From NCBI GenBank assembly GCA_017561985.1, contig JAFZAZ010000008.1, forward strand, positions 1 to 34,308: a DNA stretch of 34,308 bases, in the 5' to 3' direction. Positions 25,601 to 31,538 of this stretch are shown here, piece after piece. A model generated the notes under the pieces. That model ran no database searches, had not been told where the DNA came from, and saw nothing but the letters and a program-made list of their open reading frames with translations. Each line of letters starts with the position of its first letter. Position 1 is the stretch's first letter. This DNA comes from Lachnospiraceae bacterium (GTDB lineage: Bacteria; Bacillota_A; Clostridia; Lachnospirales; Lachnospiraceae). Made by a program: the position numbers and the translations under genes.

Positions 25601-26352
25601 GGATCGCGGTACACGGAGAGATACTCGCCTCCCGGCTTGTCGCTGTCCGAACCGTACCCTGCCACGATGACGTCCTCGGGGACGCGCACGCCGCGTGTCT
25701 CAAACGCACTGACCAAAGCGGCCGCGCACTCGTCCGAAACACAGACGACCGCATCCGGAAGACCTTCCTCCGAAGCACACAATGCATCCGCGATCTCCTC
25801 ACCCGAATGAATCCAGAAACCGCCTTCAAAAAACTCCCCCTCATCCGCGGCAAGCCCGTTCTTCTCCATGGCCCGCAGGAAATCCTCCTGGAGCGCACGG
25901 TCGTAAGGAACTTCCGGATTGCGGCTTCCGGCAACAAACCGGATGCGCTGCGCACCGTGCCGCGTAACAAGATGACCGATCAACAGTTCCATTCCGTTCT
26001 CGCGACCGAACGGAACCGTCGGAAAACCATATTCATTCTCGTGCTCAAGGCATACGACCGGCTTGTCGAAATCACGCCGGATCTGCTCGAGCACCTCTTT
26101 CTGACGCTCCATATAGAACGTCGTCGGATAGATGATCAAACCGTCCAGTTCATGAAGGTTCATCACTTCGTATACCGAGCACTCCGCATCGGAGTAACTG
26201 CGGTCCATGCCCGCACGGCACAGCGTCGTAAACGTCACGACATCCGCATCGTTGCGAAGAAGCTCCTTCTGGACGTAGTACAAGCATTGTTTAAAAAACG
26301 AGTGGTGCGCGTCCGAGATCAACACGCCGACAATTCTTCTCCTCTTAGCCAC
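22627..26352 (-). CDS. LacI-type sensor, GGDEF, EAL and C-terminal beta-solenoid repeat protein
   Basis: A 1241-residue protein with no signal peptide or membrane segment, so cytosolic. Residues 1-290 resemble the sugar-binding half of LacI regulators without their helix-turn-helix, ending in a Cys cluster (Cys280, 281, 289, 291). Residues 300-455 form a GAF-like linker region. The GGDEF domain (about 465-620) has the variant GNDEF (548-552) and no clear RxxD inhibitory site. The EAL domain (about 640-880) keeps Glu669 (YEAL), Asn724, Glu753, Asp782-Asp783, Lys803, Glu839 and Gln859, so c-di-GMP hydrolysis looks likely and synthesis doubtful. Residues about 900-1230 are beta-strand repeats with VGIG-type turns every 28-30 residues, like a right-handed beta-helix. 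The start is GTG with GGGAGG 6 bases upstream. It lies 18 bases after the deacetylase gene. Confidence 0.9.
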   Translation of the reverse strand: MAKRRRIVGVLISDAHHSFFKQCLYYVQKELLRNDADVVTFTTLCRAGMDRSYSDAECSVYEVMNLHELDGLIIYPTTFYMERQKEVLEQIRRDFDKPVVCLEHENEYGFPTVPFGRENGMELLIGHLVTRHGAQRIRFVAGSRNPEVPYDRALQEDFLRAMEKNGLAADEGEFFEGGFWIHSGEEIADALCASEEGLPDAVVCVSDECAAALVSAFETRGVRVPEDVIVAGYGSDSDKPGGEYLSVYRDPAEMSRNAVRMLFAQMDGREQFLLQHSGGCCRLIPGGSCGCSRNSSGAYSNLWLETLRDQTERFPSEFNFMSEEVTNVTDIRECLRTVDRFTEYLGNYEAFYLCLNENALHEREESRNLTDKMEMAISHEKESCSFGDGRMFSREFMIPALYRESDVPRVFYVAPLHFMERVLGYEVITYGNSPEVFSPCLRGWTRKLAHCLETQRRWYMYDDMTVQNQVRDAMTGLFNYKGYIGALQDMYRHLGGKPVKLRVIALDIERFSTINDAYGREEGNEVLLALTKIIQNTMNDRDICARFGNDEFVIAGFYETHNDAQGLLTNLLARVQNYNNFNRKSYSVDLAYAKSCEDVVDENSLAQITADVLADKKAYKENKRRNAGGPDIYNEEERREVTRVLDDNLFAYHFQPIINAKTGDIYAYEALMRMPEQSLTPDTVLRHAEALDRLYDVERHTFFNSLEIVRNHQDELKGRKLFINSIPSVIINDKDYGKLVSAYGDILSGIVIEFTEQTEATGEQVALIKKRCAENGMQLAVDDYGTGYSNISNLLNYAPDYVKIDRSLISGVDEDNKKQYFVSNTVEFAHENGFLALAEGVETREELNTVIRLGIDLVQGYYTMRPQETFVAEIPKEMCDEIVRMNLRNIDTRQKKTYIVGNENEVQIIPLVMDGYTEVVVPRQDCVLVGNPRHTADIVVHVPDNTITRIHLRSLELESYQRRPCIEIGNRSDVTLVIEGNVTMQDAGIRVPESSSLTIEGKGKLFINVSADRSYAIGGDCNQSVGRIVLNMDGELTIHGDGRECVGIGGGYLRDTGIRIEKCKNIYLTMTGEQIVGIGSSSSQALISAQNTRIISRVNSDRGVGIGSVSGDARVDLRNARVACIASGDTQVGVGTLLHDATTVRLLDCEFQTEMKAKRCVGIGTRTGTASVRIIGSTLNLRGEGSSVIGVGSAERLGRGQFEMSTMNFHLASASGIPFGFTEEAMNFLKCTVTGVRDDDE
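22768..23307 (-). repeat. Region encoding seven beta-solenoid repeats (VGIG turns)
   Basis: Residues 1016-1195 contain AIGG, VGIGGG, VGIGSS, VGIGSV, VGVGTL, VGIGTR and IGVGSA at about 1017, 1046, 1076, 1104, 1132, 1161 and 1189, a period of 28-30 residues. Similar GIG-turn repeats are common in exported carbohydrate-binding proteins of Firmicutes, but this protein shows no export signal. Confidence 0.75.
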
Positions 26353-26370
26353 GGGTAGCCTCCCATCCGG

Positions 26371-27342
26371 TTACGGCCGCTTGTAGTACTGTACTCCGAG
26401 AGGCGCTTCTCCGAGCAACTCGGAAACAGTGACAAATTCATAACCCATACTGCTCAACTTCTCTAATAATATACAAAATGCTTCATACGAATTTTCGTAA
26501 ATCTCGTGCATGAGGACAATCCTGCCGCGGCCGGACTGGTTCATGACGTTGCTTACGATCTGGTTGACGTTGTTCTGTCGCTCCTCCTCCGTGCTTCTGC
26601 CCTTGAGCTTCCAGTCCTCGGAATCTACGGACCAGTTGATGACATACAGCGGGCTCTCCGCAATCCTTGCCTTCGTGATGCGGCCGCCCGGTGCGCGGAG
26701 CATCTTCGGCGGAACGCCGGTGTACTCCATGATCTTGTCGAAGGTCTTGTCTACCTCTTCATGATACTCCGCATCGGAGACTTTGTCAAAATACTTGGAG
26801 TGCGTCCACGCGTGGATCTCGATCTCCATGCCCGCTTCCGCTGCTTCCCTGAGCTGCGGTCCCGTCTTCTCGTTGATGCGGTTTCCGACGACAAACCAGG
26901 TCGCCTTGCCGTTGTATTCCTTGAGCTTCTCGACGAAGAGAGGCGTCAGACCCGAGTGCGGTCCGTCATCGAAAGTAAACGCAATCAGAAGCCGGTTGTC
27001 GACGGGCGTCGGAGTCGGCGTTCCGGGTCCGACCGTCGGCCCCGGTATCGGGCTCGGCGTCGGCGTCGCCGTAGGAAGCGGCGTGGGCGACGGTGTCGGC
27101 GACAGCGTCGGCGTCGGTGTTGCCGACGGCGTAGACGTTGCGACCGGTGTCGGCGTTGCCGCAGGCGTTCCTGCCGGTTTTGCGGGATTTCGGAACAGCG
27201 CAAAATAAAGCACGGCTCCGAGAGACCCCAGAAGAACTATGGTGACCAGTGTAAGCGTTGCTTTCTCAACTCTCTTGATATGACGGATCCTTTCCCTCTG
27301 CTCCTCCGTCAATTTCTTGCGACGTTTGCCGCTTTTTGCCAT
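26371..27342 (-). CDS. Membrane-anchored polysaccharide deacetylase (NodB domain)
   Basis: Metal-dependent deacetylase, probably acting on peptidoglycan or another GlcNAc polymer outside the cell. The 323-residue product has a basic cytoplasmic N-terminus, one membrane segment (about 31-49), a Thr/Pro linker (55-113) and a NodB domain (about 118-310). Motifs: TFDDGP (123-128), metal-binding His177 and His181 (HAWTH), RAPGG (216-220), NWSVDSEDW and LMHE (277-280). All catalytic motifs are present. I start at ATG 27342 with AGAGGTGG 6 bases upstream; the GTG at 27351 lies within that ribosome site. It is the first gene of the operon that continues with the GGDEF/EAL protein and the second amidase. 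Deacetylation alters susceptibility to lysozyme-like enzymes, which fits the company of an amidase. Confidence 0.92.
   Translation of the reverse strand: MAKSGKRRKKLTEEQRERIRHIKRVEKATLTLVTIVLLGSLGAVLYFALFRNPAKPAGTPAATPTPVATSTPSATPTPTLSPTPSPTPLPTATPTPSPIPGPTVGPGTPTPTPVDNRLLIAFTFDDGPHSGLTPLFVEKLKEYNGKATWFVVGNRINEKTGPQLREAAEAGMEIEIHAWTHSKYFDKVSDAEYHEEVDKTFDKIMEYTGVPPKMLRAPGGRITKARIAESPLYVINWSVDSEDWKLKGRSTEEERQNNVNQIVSNVMNQSGRGRIVLMHEIYENSYEAFCILLEKLSSMGYEFVTVSELLGEAPLGVQYYKRP
27004..27180 (-). repeat. TP-rich low-complexity linker DNA
   Basis: In-frame degenerate repeats encoding TPTP, SPTP and ATPTP units between the membrane anchor and the NodB domain. Confidence 0.75.
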
Positions 27343-27373
27343 AAAATCCACCTCTATTATATTCGCAAAATAC

Positions 27374-27402
27374 TTGCATTTTCCGCGTGAATACGCTATA
27401 CT
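27374..27402 (+). promoter_or_regulatory. Promoter of tRNA-Gly
   Basis: TTGCAT (27374-27379), exactly 17 bases, TATACT (27397-27402), 11 bases before the tRNA. The -35 overlaps a CATTTTCCG motif (27377-27385). Confidence 0.8.
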
Positions 27403-27413
27403 GTTAACGACGT

Positions 27414-27484
27414 GCAGATATAGTACATCGGTAGTATATCAGCTTCCCAAGCTGAGGAGGCGGGTTCGATTCCCGTTATCTGCT
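27414..27484 (+). tRNA. tRNA-Gly (anticodon CCC)
   Basis: The 71-base sequence folds as a cloverleaf: acceptor GCAGATA/TATCTGC with discriminator T, anticodon stem TCAGC/GCTGA with loop TTCCCAA (anticodon CCC, reads GGG), and a T arm containing GGTTCGATTCC. CCA is not encoded. It is a single-gene transcript with its own promoter and terminator. Confidence 0.93.
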
Positions 27485-27489
27485 CTCCC

Positions 27490-27520
27490 ATGCCTTCCCA
27501 TTTTCCGGGAGGGCATTTTT
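27490..27520 (+). terminator. Terminator of tRNA-Gly
   Basis: A 10-bp stem (27490-27499 with 27507-27516, one G-U) is followed by a run of five T. The 7-base loop and its flanks contain a CATTTTCCG motif. Confidence 0.88.
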
Positions 27521-27585
27521 CACACTTAAACACGCAAGAAGTATACTGCATTTGGCCTTTCTTTGCAATATTTTTTCTTGTACCA

Positions 27586-27614
27586 TTTACTTTTTTAGCC
27601 GGAATCGCTATAAT
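27586..27614 (+). promoter_or_regulatory. Promoter of the TPR gene and possibly the ABC operon
   Basis: TTTACT (27586-27591), 17 bases, perfect TATAAT (27609-27614). The predicted leader of about 75 bases runs to the ATG at 27696. Confidence 0.65.
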
Positions 27615-27695
27615 GATTTCGGTGTGTTCCGGCTTCGGAACACGGCTTTCGTGCGGCCCGTCCGCGCGGGGCAAGCTCACGATTCGGAGGTTACC

Positions 27696-28493
27696 ATGGG
27701 CGAATATTCCACATCCACCGGTTCGACCGTCGGCGAGAACGGGATCAAGCGGATTCCGATGAATTCCGTATGGACGGCTGTCGAGAACTGTATGGCCAAG
27801 AAAGACTACGCGACCGCGAAGGCGGTGCTTGCGGAGGCAGGGCGCGAAGCCGCTTCCTACGGCGATCTCTCCGGTCAGCTGCAGGTGCTCCACGAGCGCA
27901 TCGCAATGGCACGCCGCCTCGGCGAATTCACGGAGTGCGACGAGCTGTGCAACCACGCGATCGAGGTGCTGACGCAGCTGAACATGCAGCAGACGCCTGC
28001 CGCAGCTTCCCTGTTCATCAACATCGCGGACACGCTGATCGCGGAGGAACGCTACCGCGACGCGCTGCGTTATCTCGAGCCGGCATGCGACATCCTTTCG
28101 GAGAGCAAGGTTGCCGACCGCGATCTTCTGCTTGCGAACGCGTACAACAGCTCCGGCGTTGCCCTGACGGCGATCGGCCGGTACGAAAAGGCTTCAAAGC
28201 GCTATGAGGAGGCTCTCGCGATCCTTCTTGCGAACCCCGAGAGCGTCATCGACCTCGCTTCGGTCCACATCAACGTGGCTCATCTCACCAGCGTTTGGAC
28301 GAACGACGAGGAGGAGGTCAACAAGCACCTCATCAACGCGTACAAGCTGCTCGACGGCAAGGAACTTGCGCACGACTACCGGTACGCCGACGCCTGCCTG
28401 CGCTTCGCGGACAGCTTCGAGTACTTCGGATTTTTCCTTTACAAGAACCAACTCCGGCAGAAAGCCGCTGCCGTATACGGCGAGAATGAATAA
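27696..28493 (+). CDS. Tetratricopeptide repeat protein
   Basis: A 265-residue soluble, mostly helical protein with TPR-like helix pairs, for example LERA/RYRDALRYLEPACDIL and YNSSGVALTAIGRYEKASKR, the latter a near-canonical TPR. No signal peptide, catalytic motif or DNA-binding domain is seen, so it is probably a protein-interaction scaffold. I start at 27696 because CGGAGG lies 5 bases upstream; the open frame continues to 27552 but covers the promoter. It precedes the sugar ABC importer by 62 bases, with a strong hairpin between. A role in regulating or assembling the importer is only suggested by location. Confidence 0.82.
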   Translation: MGEYSTSTGSTVGENGIKRIPMNSVWTAVENCMAKKDYATAKAVLAEAGREAASYGDLSGQLQVLHERIAMARRLGEFTECDELCNHAIEVLTQLNMQQTPAAASLFINIADTLIAEERYRDALRYLEPACDILSESKVADRDLLLANAYNSSGVALTAIGRYEKASKRYEEALAILLANPESVIDLASVHINVAHLTSVWTNDEEEVNKHLINAYKLLDGKELAHDYRYADACLRFADSFEYFGFFLYKNQLRQKAAAVYGENE

Positions 28494-28501
28494 CGAAACC
28501 C

Positions 28502-28536
28502 ATGCGGCGGACCGCTTTGTCGGTCTGCCGCATTTT
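28502..28536 (+). terminator. Strong hairpin between the TPR gene and the ABC importer operon
   Basis: A 13-bp stem with one G-U pair (28502-28514 with 28521-28533), loop of 6, followed by TTTTG. It sits between the TPR stop and the ATPase ribosome site with no new promoter apparent. It may be a leaky terminator or attenuator. Confidence 0.6.
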
Positions 28537-28555
28537 GCGAAAGAGGACGAATAAT

Positions 28556-29719
28556 ATGAAAATCACACTGGATCATGTCACCAAGCGTTTTCCCAACCGC
28601 AACAAAAAAATCCGTGAGGATGTCATCGCCGTGAACGATTTCACGTTCGAGATCCCCGACGGAAAGCTGATCGGACTCCTCGGCCCATCCGGCTGCGGAA
28701 AGAGCACGACGCTCAATCTGATCAGCGGCCTTGAGATGCCCACGACCGGCCGGATCTACTTCGGCGACACGGATGTCACCGATGTGCCCGCCGAGCACCG
28801 CGGCGTCGGTCTGGTGTTTCAGAACTACGCGCTCTACCCTCACCTGACCGTTCTCGACAACATCATGTTCCCTCTGGGAAATCTGCGCGGCAGCGAGAAG
28901 CTCACAAAGGAGCAGATGCGCGCCAAGGCGATGGAGGTCGCAAAGCTTGTTCAGATCGACGAGCTGACCGAGCGCCGTCCGAAGGAGCTCTCCGGCGGCC
29001 AGCAGCAGCGCGTTGCCATCGCTCGTGCGCTCGTGAAAATGCCGTCCGTTCTTCTCCTCGACGAGCCGCTCTCCAACCTCGACGCCCGCCTTCGTCTGCA
29101 GACGCGCGAGGAGCTTGCGCGCATCCAGCACGAGACCGGCATCACCACCGTCTTCGTCACGCACGACCAGGAGGAGGCGATGAGCATCTCCGACCAGATC
29201 GTCGTCATGAAGGACGGCCTGTTCCAGCAGATGGGCAAGCCGCAGGACGTATACGACAAGCCGAACAACCTCTTCGTCGCCAAATTCCTCGGCACCCCGC
29301 CGATCAACGTCTTCGAGGGCACGGTCCGCGACGGCAGACTTTACATCGGCGACGAGGCTGTACTTTCGATTGCGCTCGACACTCCCGCCGCTTCCTGGGG
29401 TGACGACAAGTCCTCCGCTCCTTCCGCGGAAAATGCCGCTGACGGCCGCAAGGTATTCGTCGGCATCCGTCCCGAAGGATTCATCCCGAACGAAAACGGT
29501 GCATTTTCCGTGAACCTCAAGAAGATCGAGGTCATGGGACGCGACACGTCGGTGGTCGCAACGCACGAGGCGGCGCAGGCGGCTTCGATCCGCGCCATCA
29601 TCGCTTCGGACGCACCGGTAAACGCGAAGGACGGCGTCGTGCGGTTCGACATCAAGCCGGCGAAGCTTCACCTCTTCGACTCGGCCGACGAAACCCGCAT
29701 TGATTTTCATGTGATCTGA
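28556..29719 (+). CDS. Sugar ABC transporter ATP-binding protein, UgpC/MalK type
   Basis: ATPase subunit of the adjacent carbohydrate importer. The 387-residue protein has Walker [10 protein letters not shown] (43-51), signature LSGGQ (145-149), Walker B Asp169-Glu170 and switch His203. A C-terminal regulatory domain follows (VFVGIRPEGF and a final strand near the terminus). It starts at 28556 with AGAGGA upstream; the frame extends back to 28502 but that covers the hairpin. About 12 bases separate it from the first permease, whose ribosome site follows its stop. It is a diverged paralogue of the orphan ATPase at 19515-20627, and uses G/C-ending codons like most genes here. Confidence 0.93.
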   Translation: MKITLDHVTKRFPNRNKKIREDVIAVNDFTFEIPDGKLIGLLGPSGCGKSTTLNLISGLEMPTTGRIYFGDTDVTDVPAEHRGVGLVFQNYALYPHLTVLDNIMFPLGNLRGSEKLTKEQMRAKAMEVAKLVQIDELTERRPKELSGGQQQRVAIARALVKMPSVLLLDEPLSNLDARLRLQTREELARIQHETGITTVFVTHDQEEAMSISDQIVVMKDGLFQQMGKPQDVYDKPNNLFVAKFLGTPPINVFEGTVRDGRLYIGDEAVLSIALDTPAASWGDDKSSAPSAENAADGRKVFVGIRPEGFIPNENGAFSVNLKKIEVMGRDTSVVATHEAAQAASIRAIIASDAPVNAKDGVVRFDIKPAKLHLFDSADETRIDFHVI

Positions 29720-29730
29720 CGGAGGTTCCC

Positions 29731-30627
29731 ATGAAACAGAAACTTCGACAATACAAGGCGTGGCTCTATCTTCTGCCCGCCATCCTCTTCCTCGGCATCT
29801 TCATGGTGTACCCGCTCATTGACGTCATCGTGTACTCCTTCGAGGAAGGCTTCAACTTCGTGACGCGCTCCTCGCAGGGCACGGGATTGTTCAACTATTC
29901 CTACGTTCTCCACGACCCGTATTTTGTGCAGGCGCTGAAGAACACGTTTCTCATCGTGATCATCACGGTGCCGGTCTCGACGGGCTTTGCGCTTCTGCTC
30001 TCGCTCGCGCTGACGTCGATCAAACCGCTCCGCAATCTCTACCAGACGGTATACTTCCTGCCGTACGTGACCAACACCCTCGCGGTCGGTCTCGTGTTCA
30101 TGGTCCTCTTTAAGAAGACCGCGTACACCGACGGCATGGTAAACCTTCTGCTGAACGCATTCGGCGCGCCCTCCGTGGACTTCATCGACGGACCGTACTG
30201 GGCGAAGATGCTCGTCATGTGCATCTACACCGTCTGGGTCGTGCTTCCGTTCAAGGTGCTGATCCTCACGAGCGCCCTCGCGTCGGTCAACCCCGACTAC
30301 TACAAGGCAGCGCGCGTGGACGGCACGCGGCCCTCGCGCATCTTCTTTAAGATTACCCTTCCGATGATCTCCCCGATGGTATTCTACCTCGTGATCACCG
30401 GTTTTATCGGCGCGTTCAAAGCCTACAGCGATGAGGTCGCCCTGTTCGGAACCGACCTTAACGCAGCCGGCATGAACACGATGGTCGGCTACGTGTACGA
30501 CATGCTCTACGGCGCATCGGGAGGCTATCCTTCGTACGCCTCGGCCGCAGCGCTTTTACTGTTCCTCATCGTCCTCACGATCACTTGTATCAACCTGATG
30601 GTGAGCCGGCGAAGCGTTCATTACTAG
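29731..30627 (+). CDS. Carbohydrate ABC transporter permease, MalF/UgpA type
   Basis: Six-segment membrane subunit of the importer (298 residues). Hydrophobic segments begin near residue 10, and the cytoplasmic EAA-type loop that docks on the ATPase is at about 191-210 (YYKAARVDGTRPSRIFFKI). The ribosome site CGGAGG precedes the ATG. It lacks the extra N-terminal segments of E. coli MalF, as is usual in Gram-positives. The sugar is not predictable from the sequence. Confidence 0.92.
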   Translation: MKQKLRQYKAWLYLLPAILFLGIFMVYPLIDVIVYSFEEGFNFVTRSSQGTGLFNYSYVLHDPYFVQALKNTFLIVIITVPVSTGFALLLSLALTSIKPLRNLYQTVYFLPYVTNTLAVGLVFMVLFKKTAYTDGMVNLLLNAFGAPSVDFIDGPYWAKMLVMCIYTVWVVLPFKVLILTSALASVNPDYYKAARVDGTRPSRIFFKITLPMISPMVFYLVITGFIGAFKAYSDEVALFGTDLNAAGMNTMVGYVYDMLYGASGGYPSYASAAALLLFLIVLTITCINLMVSRRSVHY

Positions 30628-30643
30628 GAAGGGAGGGATTCGT

Positions 30644-31537
30644 ATGGCTACTGAAAATGCAACATTTTCCGGAACAGCGACGACTGATTTCACCGGCGCC
30701 GTAAAGCGCAGGCGCATCGTCCGCTCCGTGTTTTTGTATCTCTTCCTCACGGTCTGGGCGGTCGCGGTATTGTTCCCGTTCTACTGGATGCTCCTCACGT
30801 CCTTCAAGTCGCAGGGCGCGTACAACAGCGAGCAGCGGCCGAAATTCTATGTCTCGGAGCCCACAACGGGAAATTACTCCGAAGCCTTCACCGCGGTTCC
30901 GCTCGCGCGCTATTTTGCGAACACGCTCGTATTCACGGTTGTCACCACCGTCCTCATGATGGTCGTCATCCTTCTCGCGGCGTTCGCTTTCGCGCGGCTT
31001 GAATTCCGGGGCAAAAATCTTTTGTTTACACTGTTCCTGAGTTTGATGATGATACCGGGCGAACTCGTGATCATCACCAACTACGTGACGATCACGGAGT
31101 GGAATCTGCGAAACTCCTTCCCCGGCCTGATCCTGCCGTCGATCACGTCCGTCTTCTACATCTACCTTCTGAAGGAGACGTTCGAGCAGATCCCCGACGA
31201 GCTCTACAAGGCTGCGAAGGTTGACGGCACGTCGGACTTCAAATACCTGCGGCGCGTCATGATTCCGATCGCGCGCCCGACGCTTGTTACCATCGCGATT
31301 CTCAAGGTCATCGAGTGCTGGAACTCGTACGTGTGGCCGCGCCTGATCACCGACAAGCCCGAGTATTTCCTGGTTTCCAACGGCATCCAGGAGATCCGCG
31401 AGCACGGTTTCGGCCGCGACAACATCCCCGCCATGATGGCGGCGGTCGTCGTAATCTCCATCCCGCTGATCGTACTTTTCCTTGTCTTCCGCAACAAGAT
31501 CATGGAAGGCGTTTCGAGAGGAGGTACGAAGGCGTAA
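30644..31537 (+). CDS. Carbohydrate ABC transporter permease, MalG/UgpE type
   Basis: Second permease of the importer (297 residues). After a 25-residue cytoplasmic N-terminus there are six membrane segments. The EAA loop lies at about 187-210 (ELYKAAKVDGTSDFKYLRRV). The end PLIVLFLVFRNKIMEGVSRGGTKA matches the usual MalG C-terminus. The ribosome site GGGAGGG lies upstream. Its stop is one base before the binding-protein start, so the genes are translationally linked. Confidence 0.93.
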   Translation: MATENATFSGTATTDFTGAVKRRRIVRSVFLYLFLTVWAVAVLFPFYWMLLTSFKSQGAYNSEQRPKFYVSEPTTGNYSEAFTAVPLARYFANTLVFTVVTTVLMMVVILLAAFAFARLEFRGKNLLFTLFLSLMMIPGELVIITNYVTITEWNLRNSFPGLILPSITSVFYIYLLKETFEQIPDELYKAAKVDGTSDFKYLRRVMIPIARPTLVTIAILKVIECWNSYVWPRLITDKPEYFLVSNGIQEIREHGFGRDNIPAMMAAVVVISIPLIVLFLVFRNKIMEGVSRGGTKA

Positions 31538-31538
31538 A

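Noticed and set aside
24217..26358. Very long open frame on the plus strand opposite the GGDEF/EAL gene
   Set aside because: It is antisense to a protein with clear domains, has no ribosome site and its translation is Arg/Val/His-rich as expected from a mirrored G+C-rich gene.
27356..27361. TATAAT on the minus strand before the deacetylase gene
   Set aside because: A start from it would fall inside the ribosome site and there is no -35 at the right distance, so I did not call it a promoter. The true promoter of this operon is not identified.
28439..29710. Long minus-strand frame opposite the importer ATPase
   Set aside because: The plus strand encodes an intact ABC ATPase with all motifs; the mirror frame has none.
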